In this document: one piece after another, positions 43,184 to 51,988 of the stretch
Position numbering within the stretch: the stretch's first letter is position 1
Layout: each line of letters begins with the position of its first letter
DNA from: Streptomyces cacaoi
GTDB taxonomy: Bacteria; Actinomycetota; Actinomycetes; Streptomycetales; Streptomycetaceae
Direction of reading: 5' to 3'
Length of the DNA stretch: 64,000 nt
NCBI RefSeq assembly: GCF_006539165.1
Contig: NZ_BJMM01000035.1
Location: 1-64,000, forward strand
The notes under the pieces: generated by a model
What the model was told of the DNA's origin: nothing
Database searches by the model: none
Seen by the model: the letters and a program-made list of their open reading frames with translations, nothing else
Program-made: the position numbers and the translations under genes

Positions 43184-44499
43184 GGGAGGACCTCCGGGGC
43201 GGAAAGTTGTTCATCGGCCTGGTCGACATAGGGCCGCTCCTCCTCGTCGAAGGCGGCCGGTTCCTGTAGTGCGCCTGACAGGCGGTTCCGGCTGCGCCGG
43301 TCCGCCTCGGCCTTCTCCCGGGCGCTGCCCGCTTCGGGCAGCCGGAGGGTGAACGTGGAGCCCTGTCCCTCGGCGCTCCACACCGTGACCTCCCCGCCGT
43401 GCGAGGCGGCCACGTGCTTGACGATGGAGAGCCCGAGGCCCGTGCCGCCCGTGGCGCGGGAGCGGGCGGGGTCCACACGGTAGAAACGTTCGAAGACGCG
43501 GTCCTTGTCCCGCTCGGAGATGCCGATGCCCTGGTCGGTGACGGCGATCTCGATGAGGTCGCCGCCCGGGGCCGGGACGCGGCGCCCGGTGACCTTGACC
43601 TGGGTGCGGGCCGGCGAGTAGTTGACGGCGTTCTCCACGAGGTTGCCGAGCGCCGCGGCGAGCTGGCCGCGGTTGCCCCACACGTGCAGATCCTCCGGCT
43701 CGGCGCCGCCCTCGGGACGGGAGGTGACCCCCGCGTTCAGGGTGATCTGCTTGCTGTCGGCGCGCTGTCTGCTGCGTTCGATGGCCTCGTTGACCAGTTC
43801 CTGCACCCGGACCGGCTCGGAGTCCTCCAGCGGATCGTCGTTCTGCACCCGCGAGAGGTCGATCAGCTCCTGGACGAGGTTGCTCAGCCGCGTCGCCTCG
43901 TTCTGCATCCGGCCCGCGAAGCGCTGCACCGCCTCCGGGTCGTCCGCCGCGTCCAGCACCGCCTCCGACAGCAGGGAGAGGGCGCCCACCGGTGTCTTCA
44001 GTTCGTGGCTGACGTTGGCCACGAAGTCGCGGCGTACGGCCTCGATCCTGCGGGCCTCCGTCAGGTCCTCCACCAGCAGCAGCACCAGCCGGGAGCCCAG
44101 CGGGGCGACGCGGGCGGAGACCGCGAGGGCATCGCCCCGCCCCGTGCCGCGCCGGGGGAGGTCGAGTTCGACCTGGCGTATCTCCCCGTCGCGGCGGGTG
44201 TCCCTGGCCATCTGGAGCATCGGCTCCACCGCGAGCCGGCCGCCGCGCACCAGCCCCAGCGCATACGCCGCCGAGCTGGCCTTCACGACCGCGTCGCTCT
44301 CGTCCAGGACCACGGCCGAGGAGCGGAGGACCGACAGGACCGTGTCCACGCCGGGCGGGAGGACGGGGTCGGTGTGCAGCGACGTCCGCGACGGGCGGGA
44401 CTGCTCGCGCTCGCTCCACCGGAACGCCAGCATCGCGATGACGCCGGTGCACACACCGGCGATCGCTGCTGCCGCGGCGACCGCCGCGTTCACGTCCAT
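43180..44499 (-). CDS. phoR: sensor histidine kinase PhoR
   Basis: A 439-residue kinase with a single N-terminal transmembrane helix (AAVAAAAAIAGVCTGVIAMLAF), a PAS-like segment (about 50-160), HisKA with the phosphorylated His in DFVANVSHELKTPVGAL, N box NLVENAVNYSP, and G boxes DQGIGISERD and GGTGLGLSIVKH. It phosphorylates PhoP under phosphate limitation. There is no large extracellular sensor domain, as is usual for PhoR, which is thought to be read through PhoU and the Pst transporter. It is divergent from phoU. Confidence 0.94.
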   Translation of the reverse strand: MDVNAAVAAAAAIAGVCTGVIAMLAFRWSEREQSRPSRTSLHTDPVLPPGVDTVLSVLRSSAVVLDESDAVVKASSAAYALGLVRGGRLAVEPMLQMARDTRRDGEIRQVELDLPRRGTGRGDALAVSARVAPLGSRLVLLLVEDLTEARRIEAVRRDFVANVSHELKTPVGALSLLSEAVLDAADDPEAVQRFAGRMQNEATRLSNLVQELIDLSRVQNDDPLEDSEPVRVQELVNEAIERSRQRADSKQITLNAGVTSRPEGGAEPEDLHVWGNRGQLAAALGNLVENAVNYSPARTQVKVTGRRVPAPGGDLIEIAVTDQGIGISERDKDRVFERFYRVDPARSRATGGTGLGLSIVKHVAASHGGEVTVWSAEGQGSTFTLRLPEAGSAREKAEADRRSRNRLSGALQEPAAFDEEERPYVDQADEQLSAPEVLP

Positions 44500-44560
44500 A
44501 CGTCCAGGTTATGCGGACGCCCGGAACGGCCCCCAGCCTCGTCCACCTGCCCGCAAGAGC

Positions 44561-44604
44561 GTTCGCCCAGTGTTCACCCGGGGTGAGCCGCCGGTTCACC
44601 GAAG
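44561..44604. promoter_or_regulatory. PHO boxes in the phoU//phoR intergenic region
   Basis: Four consecutive 11-nt registers read GTTCGCCCAGT, GTTCACCCGGG, GTGAGCCGCCG and GTTCACCGAAG. Units 1, 2 and 4 fit the Streptomyces PhoP direct-repeat unit (GTTCACCC-type). They lie between the divergent phoR and phoU starts and should bind PhoP for autoregulation. Confidence 0.85.
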
Positions 44605-44736
44605 GAGGCGGAACCCGTCGCGTTCCGGGCACACCGTGGGAGCGTGGGGGCACCACCCCCCGTGCAAGACCGTGCAGAACGGTGCACGTCATCTGCGACA
44701 CGCTTGAGACACGACCCACGCGAGGGAAGGACAGCC

Positions 44737-45444
44737 ATGCGGGACGCGTACCACGAGGAGCTGGACTCGATCGGGGACAGCCTGGTCGAGATGGCCAGGC
44801 TCGTCGGCTCCGCCATCGGGCGCGCCACCACGGCGATGCTGGACGCCGATCTGAAGCTCGCCGAGAGCGTCATCGCCGCCGACGAGAAGGTCGACGATCT
44901 CCAGCGCGATCTGGAGACCCGCGCGATACAGCTGCTCGCCCGGCAGCAGCCGGTCGCCACCGACCTGCGGATCGTCGTCACCTCGCTGCGGATGAGCGCC
45001 GACCTGGAGCGCTCCGGCGACCTCGCGCAGCACGTCGCCAAGGTGGCCCGGCTGCGGTTCCCCGAGTCGCCGGTGCCGCGCGACCTCCAGGCGACGCTGC
45101 TGGAGATGGGCCAGCTCGCCCAGCGGCTGATGGCCAAGGCCGCCGAGGTCATCATCACCAAGGACATCGACCTGGCCATGCAGCTCGAACAGGACGACGA
45201 CGCGATGGACCTGCTCCACCGCACCCTCTTCCAGCACCTCATGGACGACCGCTGGAAGCACGGCATCGAGACGGCCGTGGACGTCACCCTGCTCGGCCGC
45301 TACTACGAGCGGTTCGCCGACCACGCGGTGTCGGTGGCCCGTCGCGTCGTCTACCTCGTCACCGGGGACTACGCCGACGAGATCGATCCGGCCGTCGCCG
45401 CCGCGGCGGACAAGGACGGCACCGCGCCGGTCGAGGGCCGCTGA
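44737..45444 (+). CDS. phoU: phosphate signalling protein PhoU
   Basis: A 235-residue all-helical PhoU with its two repeated three-helix domains. Motifs include MRDAYHEELDSIGDSLVEMARLVG, ADEKVDDLQRDLETRAIQLLARQQPVATDLR and the second-repeat ALYYERFADHAVSVARRVV equivalent (GRYYERFADHAVSVARR). PhoU damps PhoR signalling when phosphate is plentiful. ATG 44737 has GAGGGAAGG 7 nt upstream. It is transcribed away from phoR-phoP under shared PHO boxes. The last 20 residues are a variable acidic tail. Confidence 0.95.
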   Translation: MRDAYHEELDSIGDSLVEMARLVGSAIGRATTAMLDADLKLAESVIAADEKVDDLQRDLETRAIQLLARQQPVATDLRIVVTSLRMSADLERSGDLAQHVAKVARLRFPESPVPRDLQATLLEMGQLAQRLMAKAAEVIITKDIDLAMQLEQDDDAMDLLHRTLFQHLMDDRWKHGIETAVDVTLLGRYYERFADHAVSVARRVVYLVTGDYADEIDPAVAAAADKDGTAPVEGR

Positions 45445-45768
45445 GCGGCGCGGCGGACCCCTCGCGGGAGCGCGGCGGACCTCTCACGGGAGGGCGTGCG
45501 TGCGGGCGTGTGTGCGTCCCGGCTCGGGTTCCGGTCGGCTCCGCCCCGGCTCGGCGGCCCCGGTCCGACTCGGACTCCGACTCGGACTCCGGCCCGGCTC
45601 CGGCGTGGGCGGGCGGGGCGTGCGCGGGCGGGGGAACCGCGCGGCGCATGTGCCCCGGGGGTATGGGCCGGGACCTCGTGTGCCGTGTGCCTCTGCGCGC
45701 CCTTGATGCGCCCGTGGTCACAGCCCGTGCAATTGAGGCACGAGCTTGTCCTTGCCGAGGAGGGAAAC
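45445..45768. other. 324-bp gap between phoU and the Cys-rich peptide gene
   Basis: GC-rich with short repeats of GCGGACCTCTC and GACTCGGACTCC. No gene or clear terminator was recognised. The promoter of the Cys-rich peptide is expected near its right end. Confidence 0.4.
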
Positions 45769-45930
45769 ATGGCCGACTCCCGGAAACAGCGCGAGACCCG
45801 TGAGCAGTCGCCGAGCACCCCGCGCGAGACGCGGCAGCTGCCCCTGCTGGGGGCGTGCGGCTGCGGACCCGGGTGCGGGTGCGGATGCCAGTCGGGCGGC
45901 CCCTGCCAGTGCGGAGGCTCCTGCGGCTGA
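45769..45930 (+). CDS. metallothionein-like Cys-rich small protein
   Basis: A 53-residue protein. The first 28 residues are polar and charged (MADSRKQRETREQSPSTP...), and the last 25 contain eight cysteines in CGCGPGCGCGCQSGGPCQCGGSCG. The CxC/CxCxC spacing is typical of metallothioneins, which hold zinc, copper or cadmium in thiolate clusters. The strong ribosome-binding site GAGGAGGG 5 nt before the ATG and a perfect terminator just after the stop support a real, separately expressed gene; it is too short for many gene finders. It lies downstream of phoU, same strand. Metal binding is inferred from cysteine spacing. Confidence 0.8.
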   Translation: MADSRKQRETREQSPSTPRETRQLPLLGACGCGPGCGCGCQSGGPCQCGGSCG

Positions 45931-45946
45931 CCGGCGCGTACGGTGC

Positions 45947-45979
45947 GGGGCCCTGACCGGTTCGACGGGTCAGGGCCCC
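45947..45979. terminator. terminator after the Cys-rich peptide gene
   Basis: GGGGCCCTGACC and GGTCAGGGCCCC form a perfect 12-bp stem with a 9-nt loop, 17 bp after the stop. CCGCCGGGCC-type repeats follow up to about 46080. Confidence 0.85.
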
Positions 45980-46133
45980 GTCCCGCGTCCGTCCATCCAC
46001 CCGGCCGCCGGGCCGCTCGTCCGCCGGGCCACCCGACCGCCGGGCCGCCCGACCGCCGGGCCGCCCGGCCGCTGAGCCGCTCGCTGCGTTCGGCTCCGGG
46101 TGTCCGGGGGCGCGGGCGTCCGGCCCCGGGTGT

Positions 46134-46820
46134 TCAGGCGCGGGCGTCGTGGGCGAGCAGGGCCAGTTGGATGCGGTTGTCGAGCCGCAGCTTCGTCAGG
46201 GCGCTGGAGAGATGCGCCTTCACGCTGCCCACGGACAGATGCAGCCGGCGGGCGATCTCCGCGTTGGCGAGCCCGTCGGCCACCGCCGCCGCCACCTCGC
46301 GTTCCCGCTCCGAGAGCACCGCGAGCCGGGTGCGGGCCGTCTCGGCGCGGTCCGCCGGGCCGCCGCCCGCCGCGTGCTGCATGAGGGTGCGGGCCACCGA
46401 GGGCGAGAGCACCGGCTCGCCCCGGGCCGCGCGCCGCACCGCGTCGACGATCTCCTCCGGGTCGGTGTGCTTGAGCAGATAGCCGGCGGCGCCCGCCCGG
46501 ACCGCCTCCAGCACCTCGGTGTCCGAGTCGAACGTGGTCAGCACGATGACGTGCGGGCCCCGGCCGCCGGCCCGGGTCAGCTCCCGGGTGGCGGCGATGC
46601 CGTCCGTGCCCGGCATCCGCAGATCCATCAGCACGACATCCGGCCGGGCCTCCCGTACCCGGGCCGGTACCTGCGCCCCGTCCGCCGCCTCGCCGACGAC
46701 CTCCACACCCGCGGCGCCCCGCAGCATCATGCGCAGCCCCGCGCGGACCAGCGGATCGTCGTCCGCGAGCAGCACACGGACCGGAGGGTCCTGCGGACCG
46801 GGGGAATCTGGCGACGTCAT
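46134..46820 (-). CDS. NarL-family response regulator
   Basis: A 228-residue regulator. The receiver has acidic residues ADDD (19-22), phospho-acceptor Asp66 in VVLMDLRMPGTDG, and Lys in LLKHTDPEEI. The LuxR/NarL helix-turn-helix is TRLAVLSEREREVAAAVADGLANAEIARRLHLSVGSVKAHLSSALTKL. The ATG 46820 overlaps the histidine-kinase stop (ATGA), so the two are coupled partners. There is no neighbouring gene that clearly shows the regulon, though an ABC or stress target elsewhere is usual. A TTG six codons upstream is unlikely. Confidence 0.88.
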   Translation of the reverse strand: MTSPDSPGPQDPPVRVLLADDDPLVRAGLRMMLRGAAGVEVVGEAADGAQVPARVREARPDVVLMDLRMPGTDGIAATRELTRAGGRGPHVIVLTTFDSDTEVLEAVRAGAAGYLLKHTDPEEIVDAVRRAARGEPVLSPSVARTLMQHAAGGGPADRAETARTRLAVLSEREREVAAAVADGLANAEIARRLHLSVGSVKAHLSSALTKLRLDNRIQLALLAHDARA

Positions 46821-48112
46821 ACGGGCCACGGTAGCCAAGCCAGCAGGGTGAACACGCCCTCCTGCGGCCCGTATCGGAGCCGGCCGCCCTCGATCTCCAG
46901 CCGCTCCGACAGGCCCGTCAGACCGGCCCCGGCGCCCGGTATCGCCGACGCGGCGGCCCGGCCCGGCAGCGGCGTCGTCACCCGGACCGTCACGCCGTCA
47001 CCGGGTCCGCCGCCGAGCCGGATCCGCACCGGCCGGCCCGCGGCGTGCTTGCGCGCGTTCGTCAGCCCCTCCTGGACGACGCGGTAGACGCTGCGCTGGA
47101 GCTGGGGGCGCAGCGGCGGCTCGGGGTCCGGCGGCAGCGCGTCGTCCAGGACGATCTCCTGGCCGGCCGCGCGGGCCTCCGCCACCAGCTCCCCGATCCG
47201 TTCGAGATCCGGCTGCGGGCGGGCGATACCGCCCGGCACCGCGGAAGCCGAAGGCCCCTCGCCGCCCTCCGGGCTCTCCTCCCCCTCGTCCTCGCGCAGC
47301 ACGTGCAGCACCTCGCGCAGCTCCTCCAGCGCCTGGTGCGCGTTGTCCCGGATGACGGTCGCGCTCTGCGCGATCTCCTCCTCGTCCAGTGCCGCGCCCC
47401 GGCCCGCCACCGACTGCCGGGTGCGGTAGGCGAGCGCGCCCGCGTGCACCGAGAGCAGGGACACCCGGTGGGCGAGGACGTCGTGCATCTCCCGCGCGAT
47501 GGCCCGGCGTTCGGCCCGGCGCACATCCGTCAGCCGGCGCTCGTGGTCGGCCCGCGCCCGCACCGCGTCCTCCCGCAGGCGCACCACGAGCTGACGCCGG
47601 GCCCGCGCGGCGCTGCCCCAGGCGAAGAAGCCCAGGTAGAGCGCCAGGAAGGTGATCGTGACGGCGCGGCCGTCGTCGTCCGGCACGACGTACAGCACCA
47701 GCAGCGGGACCGCGACGGCGATGTGCAGCGCCAGCATCAGCAGCGCCAGCCGCCACGGCAGACGCAGCGCGATGTTGAAGACGATGACGATCAGCGCCCC
47801 GATCGCCGTGTCGCTGAGCGCCGCGGCCGGCAGCGCCGCGATCGCCACCCCCAGCGGGTGGCGGCGCCGCAGCCACAGCGACAGACAGGCGGCCACGCCC
47901 AGCGGGGTGTCCAGCTCCCGCAGCCAGTCCGGGCGCAGCTCGTCCTCCGCGCCCAGGACGGCGAGCAGGAGCAGCAGGCTGCATCCGAACAGCAGCACGT
48001 CCACGCACCAGTCCCGCACCGTGCGGCGCGCCCGTGTGCGGGTGCCCGCGGTGGTCAGCTCGCCCGGCAGGAGGTGGCGGCGCAACGGGAGGAGGGGCTG
48101 GTCGGGGGGCAT
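46817..48112 (-). CDS. histidine kinase of the NarL-type two-component pair (HPK7)
   Basis: A 431-residue membrane kinase. Four to five transmembrane helices occupy about residues 30-180 (WCVDVLLFGCSLLLLLAVLG, GVAIAALPAAALSDTAIGALIVIVFNIAL, LALLMLALHIAVAVPLLVLYVV, ITFLALYLGFFAWGSA). Next come HisKA_3 with ERRAIAREMHDVLAHRVSLLSVHAG (phospho-His) and HATPase with VVQEGLTNARKHAAG and GAGLTGLSERLEIEGG. No extracellular sensor domain, so the signal is likely sensed in the membrane. It is followed by its response regulator with overlapping stop and start. Confidence 0.88.
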   Translation of the reverse strand: MPPDQPLLPLRRHLLPGELTTAGTRTRARRTVRDWCVDVLLFGCSLLLLLAVLGAEDELRPDWLRELDTPLGVAACLSLWLRRRHPLGVAIAALPAAALSDTAIGALIVIVFNIALRLPWRLALLMLALHIAVAVPLLVLYVVPDDDGRAVTITFLALYLGFFAWGSAARARRQLVVRLREDAVRARADHERRLTDVRRAERRAIAREMHDVLAHRVSLLSVHAGALAYRTRQSVAGRGAALDEEEIAQSATVIRDNAHQALEELREVLHVLREDEGEESPEGGEGPSASAVPGGIARPQPDLERIGELVAEARAAGQEIVLDDALPPDPEPPLRPQLQRSVYRVVQEGLTNARKHAAGRPVRIRLGGGPGDGVTVRVTTPLPGRAAASAIPGAGAGLTGLSERLEIEGGRLRYGPQEGVFTLLAWLPWPV

Positions 48113-48281
48113 GCCCCGAGCGTAGGCAGCACGGCGGCCCCCCGCCTCGGCCGACCGGCCACACCCGGAAGGCCGACCGGCCACCCGTCCGGCTCCGGGC
48201 CGAAGAACCGGGAGGCCGGGGGGCCAGGGGCCGGGGGCCGGGGCGCGGCCGCGGCGGATCCGGGCGCCCGGCACGAGCGAA

Positions 48282-48307
48282 CCCCCCGCCCGGGTACGGG
48301 CAGGGGG
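48282..48307 (-). terminator. hairpin downstream of gpmA
   Basis: CCCCCCGCCCG and CGGGCAGGGGG pair over 11 bp with one mismatch and a 4-nt loop, 35 bp past the gpmA stop on the minus strand. Confidence 0.6.
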
Positions 48308-48341
48308 CTCGGCCGAGGCGGTGCGGGCGGGCGGGCGGGGG

Positions 48342-49103
48342 TTACTTCTTCTTGCCCTGGTTGGCGACTGCCTCGATGGCTGCCTTGGCGGCCTCCGGGT
48401 CGAGGTAGGTGCCGCCCTTGTTGACCGGGTGGAAGTCGGCGTCCAGGTCGTAGACGAGCGGGATGCCGGTGGGGATGTTGAGGCCGGAGATGTCGGCGTC
48501 GGAGATGCCGTCCAGGTGCTTGACCAGGGCGCGCAGGGAGTTGCCGTGGGCGGCGACCAGGACCGTGCGGCCGGCCAGCAGGTCCGGGATGATCCCGTCG
48601 AACCAGTACGGGAGCATGCGCTGGACGACGTCCTTGAGGCACTCGGTGCGGGGGCGCAGCTCGCTGGGGACGCCGGCGTAGCGCGGGTCGTCGCTCTGGG
48701 AGAACTCCGAGCCGTCCGGCAGCTCCGGCGGCGGGGTGTCGTAGGAGCGGCGCCAGAGCATGAACTGCTCCTCGCCGAACTCCTCGCGGATCTGCGCCTT
48801 GTCCTTGCCCTGGAGGGCGCCGTAGTGGCGCTCGTTGAGCCGCCAGGAGCGGTGGACGGGGATCCACAGCCGGTCGGCCGCCTCCAGGGCGAGCTGCGCC
48901 GTGCGAATGGCGCGCTTCTGCACCGAGGTGTGCAGCACGTCCGGGAGCAGGCCGGCCTCCTTGAGCAGCTCGCCGCCGCGGACCGCCTCCTTCTCGCCCT
49001 TCTCGGTGAGGTTGACGTCCACCCAGCCGGTGAACAGGTTCTTCGCGTTCCACTCGCTCTCGCCGTGGCGGAGCAGGATGAGCTTGTACGGTGCGTCGGC
49101 CAT
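48342..49103 (-). CDS. gpmA: 2,3-bisphosphoglycerate-dependent phosphoglycerate mutase
   Basis: A 253-residue glycolytic enzyme interconverting 3- and 2-phosphoglycerate. LILLRHGESEWNAKNLFTGWVDVNLTEKG holds the phosphorylated His (RHGE); RLNERHYGALQGKDKAQ, PYWFDGIIPDLLAGRTVLVAAHGNSLRALVKHLDGIS and NIPTGIPLVYDLD complete the active site. The ATG 49103 begins at the conserved N-terminus; a longer frame lacks support. Housekeeping, monocistronic, with a hairpin after it. Confidence 0.95.
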   Translation of the reverse strand: MADAPYKLILLRHGESEWNAKNLFTGWVDVNLTEKGEKEAVRGGELLKEAGLLPDVLHTSVQKRAIRTAQLALEAADRLWIPVHRSWRLNERHYGALQGKDKAQIREEFGEEQFMLWRRSYDTPPPELPDGSEFSQSDDPRYAGVPSELRPRTECLKDVVQRMLPYWFDGIIPDLLAGRTVLVAAHGNSLRALVKHLDGISDADISGLNIPTGIPLVYDLDADFHPVNKGGTYLDPEAAKAAIEAVANQGKKK

Positions 49104-49426
49104 GCTTCCGAGCGTACTGCGTACGGTCGTGGGGGCTGTCGCGGCCACCGGCTGTGGCTCACGGACGCGTACGGCTGTCGCTCACCGACGCGCGCGGCTC
49201 GTGAGCCCGTGAGCTTGGGAGCCCGTGGGCCCGCGAGCCCGTGGGGCTGTGAACTTTGAACCTGTGAGCCCTGGGTCCGTGACCCGGTGCAGGTGTGCGA
49301 GGCGCCGGGGCGTCGGCGCGGGCGGCCGGAACCTCGCGGTCGCGGTCAATTCGCTGGCACTCCGTTCGCCCGGACGGGTAACTTGCGCTCGTCGGAGAGC
49401 CTCTTACACCTCCGGGGGGAGCAGCA
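49104..49426. other. 323-bp gap with GAGCCCGTG repeats
   Basis: About 49199-49290 consists of repeated GAGCCCGTG/GTGAGCCC units. The promoters of gpmA (left) and the MFS gene (right) must lie here, but I see no convincing hexamers. No gene is supported. Confidence 0.4.
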
Positions 49427-50800
49427 ATGGTCGGTGGGTCCGTCGGCAGGTCCGCCGGTGCGCTGGCGCGCGGTGTCTCGGAGAGCGTCGGCGGGCTGCC
49501 CCGCGCCTTCTGGTGGCTGTGGACGAGCACGCTCATCAACCGCCTCGGCTCCTTCGTGACGACGTTCCTCGCGCTCTACCTCACGGTCGACCGCGGCTAC
49601 TCCGCCTCGTACGCCGGGCTGGTGGGCTCGCTGTACGGGGCGGGCGGCGTGGTGGCCTCGATCGGCGGCGGGGTGCTGACCGACCGGCTCGGCAGGCGGC
49701 CCACGCTGCTGCTGTCACAGCTGTCGACGGCCGCGTCCGTGGCGGCGCTCAGCCTGGTGACGCATCCGGTGGCGATCGCCGCCGTCGCGGGCGTGGTCGG
49801 GATGGCGACGAACGCGTCCCGGCCGGCCGTGCAGGCGATGATCGCCGACATCGTCGCCCCGCAGGACCGCGTCCGCGCGCTGGCGCTCAACTTCTGGGCG
49901 GTGAACCTCGGTTTCGCCGTCTCCTCGGCGGCGGCCGGCTTCATCGCGCAGTTCAGCTACCACGTGCTGTTCTTCTCCGAGGCGGCGATGGTGCTGGTCT
50001 GTGCGATCGTCGTGTTCGTCAAGCTGCCGGAGTCCCGGCCCGAGCGTCCCGCGCCCGGGCGCCCGGACGCGCGGCGGCGGCCGGAGGACGCCGACGAGCG
50101 GCCCGTCTCGCTGGGGACGGTGCTGCGCGACGGCCGGTTCATGGCGGTCGTCGGGCTGAGCCTGCTGGTGGCCGTGCTCATCCAGCAGGCGTTCGTCGCG
50201 ATGCCCATCACCATGGGTGAACAGGGCTTCTCCAGCTCGGACTTCGGGACGGCCATCGCGGTCAACGGGCTGCTGATCGTGCTGATCCAGCTGCCGGTGA
50301 CCCGCTTCGTGGAACGGCGCGATCCGCTCCGTGCGCTGGTCTGCTCCTCGGTGCTGATCGGCGCCGGCTTCGGCCTCAACGCCTTCGCCGGCTCCGTCCC
50401 GTTCTTCGCGTTCGCCGTGGTGGTGTGGACCGTCGGCGAAGTGATCAACACCCCGACGCAGATGGGGCTCGTGGTGCGGCTCTCGCCCGTCCACGGACGC
50501 GGGCGCTACCAGGGCATGTTCAGCATGTCCTGGGCGGCGGCGAACCTGGCGGCGCCGCTCGTCGCCGGCTGGATCATCGACCGGTTCGGCTCCGCGACGC
50601 TCTGGTCGGCCAGCGCGGTACTCGGCGCCGTCGCCGCCACCGGCTACGCCCTGCTGCGCCGTGCGACGGGCGACGCCCTCAGCGCACCCACGGCCCGCGG
50701 CCTCCCGGACGGCGCCGCACGCGCCGCCGCCGACCCGGGCCCGGCCCAGGACTCACCCGCGCTGCACACCGCCGACGAAGGCCGCCCGAGCACCAGTTGA
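49427..50800 (+). CDS. MFS transporter
   Basis: A 457-residue 12-helix major facilitator of the DHA1-like multidrug type: WWLWTSTLINRLGSFVTTFLALYLTVDRGYS, the A-motif-like GGGVLTDRLGRRPTLLLSQ between helices 2 and 3, SRPAVQAMIADIVAPQDRVRALALNFWAVNLGFAVS (helices 4-5), and MGLVVRLSPVHGRGRYQGMFSMSWAAANLAAPL in the second half. Drug or metabolite export is typical; the substrate is unknown. GGGGGAGCA lies just before the ATG. Its last 48 bp overlap the convergent DUF397 gene. Confidence 0.9.
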   Translation: MVGGSVGRSAGALARGVSESVGGLPRAFWWLWTSTLINRLGSFVTTFLALYLTVDRGYSASYAGLVGSLYGAGGVVASIGGGVLTDRLGRRPTLLLSQLSTAASVAALSLVTHPVAIAAVAGVVGMATNASRPAVQAMIADIVAPQDRVRALALNFWAVNLGFAVSSAAAGFIAQFSYHVLFFSEAAMVLVCAIVVFVKLPESRPERPAPGRPDARRRPEDADERPVSLGTVLRDGRFMAVVGLSLLVAVLIQQAFVAMPITMGEQGFSSSDFGTAIAVNGLLIVLIQLPVTRFVERRDPLRALVCSSVLIGAGFGLNAFAGSVPFFAFAVVVWTVGEVINTPTQMGLVVRLSPVHGRGRYQGMFSMSWAAANLAAPLVAGWIIDRFGSATLWSASAVLGAVAATGYALLRRATGDALSAPTARGLPDGAARAAADPGPAQDSPALHTADEGRPSTS

Positions 50801-50956
50801 GAACCCGAGCGTCCCCCGCCCCCGATCCTTGCCGTCACGCACGCAAACCGCACCCACGACAGACACGAGCCCCGGGGCCCACTCGACGCACTGACCGCCG
50901 GCTGAGTCGCTGTAGCTCGACCTGACCCACGCTGTCGCGCGCTGCTGCTCGAACAT
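50753..50956 (-). CDS. DUF397 family small protein
   Basis: A 67-residue protein with the DUF397 pattern: WVRSSYSDSAGGQCVEWAP, VCVRDGKDRGRGTLGFSTGARAAFVGGV. These actinobacterial proteins usually accompany an XRE regulator and act as its small partner in developmental control (BldB/WhiJ-like sets). Here no such regulator is adjacent, so it is an orphan. GGAAGGGGCGAG precedes the ATG. The 3' end overlaps the convergent MFS gene by 48 bp. Confidence 0.82.
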   Translation of the reverse strand: MFEQQRATAWVRSSYSDSAGGQCVEWAPGLVSVVGAVCVRDGKDRGRGTLGFSTGARAAFVGGVQRG

Positions 50957-51095
50957 GCTCGCCCCTTCCGATGCAGAGAGGATCCGCTGGCTCGTCCGGC
51001 CCCGGTGGTCACCTGCTCACAAGTGGCCCGAACACCGCACGCGTTCGCGGCCGTGCACCTGTTCCTGTACGGGCGTCTCCCCTGGCACCTTCCGC

Positions 51096-51977
51096 TTACA
51101 CGCCTGTCCGGTGGGTCGTGAGGGCTGTGGTGGTGTACGGGATCGGGAAGGGGTCGGGTAGGGGGTCGAGGGCGGTGGTGGCCTCGGTGCGGGCCTCTGC
51201 CATGAGGTGTGGGGGGAGTCGGGTGAAGAGGCCGAAGGTGGGCATCTGGTCCAGCCAGGCGGTCTTGGTGCAGGACATCTCCCAGGTGAAGGCGAGCCGT
51301 TGGGGTTCGTCGAATCCGCCGGCGTTCCTGATGCCGTCGGCGGCCCGGTCGAGGTGGGCCCGGGACGCCTCGGCTGCGGGCTTCGTCAGTGCCGCACGGG
51401 TGTCGAACGGGGCCTCGGGGAGCAGGCGTTCGCAGAGCGCGGCCACCGCCTCGGCGAGCGGTGCGGGGAGTTGGAAGGCGTGCCAGAACGGGGCGAGCAG
51501 GCCGCCGGGCCGCAGGACGTGCGCGGCGTGCCGGGCGCCGGCGACGGGGTCGATCCAGTGCCAGGCCGTGCCGGCGACGACGGCGTCGAAGGTGCGGCCG
51601 TCCGGGTCCCAGTCCTCGAAGCGGGCCACGTCGACGGGGAGGTCCGACCGCCGCGCCCGCTCGGCCATGCGTGCGTCGGGCTCGACGCCGTGCACACGGC
51701 AGCCCGCGGCGCGGAACTGCCGGGCCGCGATGCCGGTGCCGCAGCCGACGTCGAGCACGTCGGGTCCGGGGCTCGCCTCGATCAGGGCGGCCACCAGCGC
51801 TTCGGGGTAGGGCGGGCGGGTCCGGTCGTAGCGGTCGGCGTCCGCGCCGAACGACTCGGCGACGGTTCTGACCTGCGCGGATCCGGTCGGTGTCGGCTGT
51901 TCCCCGCCGGGTGCCGGTACGTCGTGACGGGACTCGGGCACGGCGGGGCCCGGGGCCCCGGAAGGTAGAGTGGGCAT
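51096..51977 (-). CDS. class I SAM-dependent methyltransferase
   Basis: A 293-residue enzyme. Residues 1-40 are Pro/Ser/Gly-rich. The methyltransferase starts VAESFGADADRYDRTRPPYPEALV, with the SAM-binding glycine motif VLDVGCGTGIAARQF, acidic VHGVEPDARM, and FDAVVAGTAWHWIDPVAGARHAAHVLRPGG. It belongs to the Methyltransf_11 group; small-molecule substrate unknown. ATG 51977 lies inside a GAGTGGGC half-site that is part of the operator region shared with the divergent TetR gene at 52106, so TetR probably represses it. In-frame upstream starts give only shadow sequence. Confidence 0.85.
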   Translation of the reverse strand: MPTLPSGAPGPAVPESRHDVPAPGGEQPTPTGSAQVRTVAESFGADADRYDRTRPPYPEALVAALIEASPGPDVLDVGCGTGIAARQFRAAGCRVHGVEPDARMAERARRSDLPVDVARFEDWDPDGRTFDAVVAGTAWHWIDPVAGARHAAHVLRPGGLLAPFWHAFQLPAPLAEAVAALCERLLPEAPFDTRAALTKPAAEASRAHLDRAADGIRNAGGFDEPQRLAFTWEMSCTKTAWLDQMPTFGLFTRLPPHLMAEARTEATTALDPLPDPFPIPYTTTALTTHRTGV

Positions 51978-51988
51978 GCGGCCACTAT

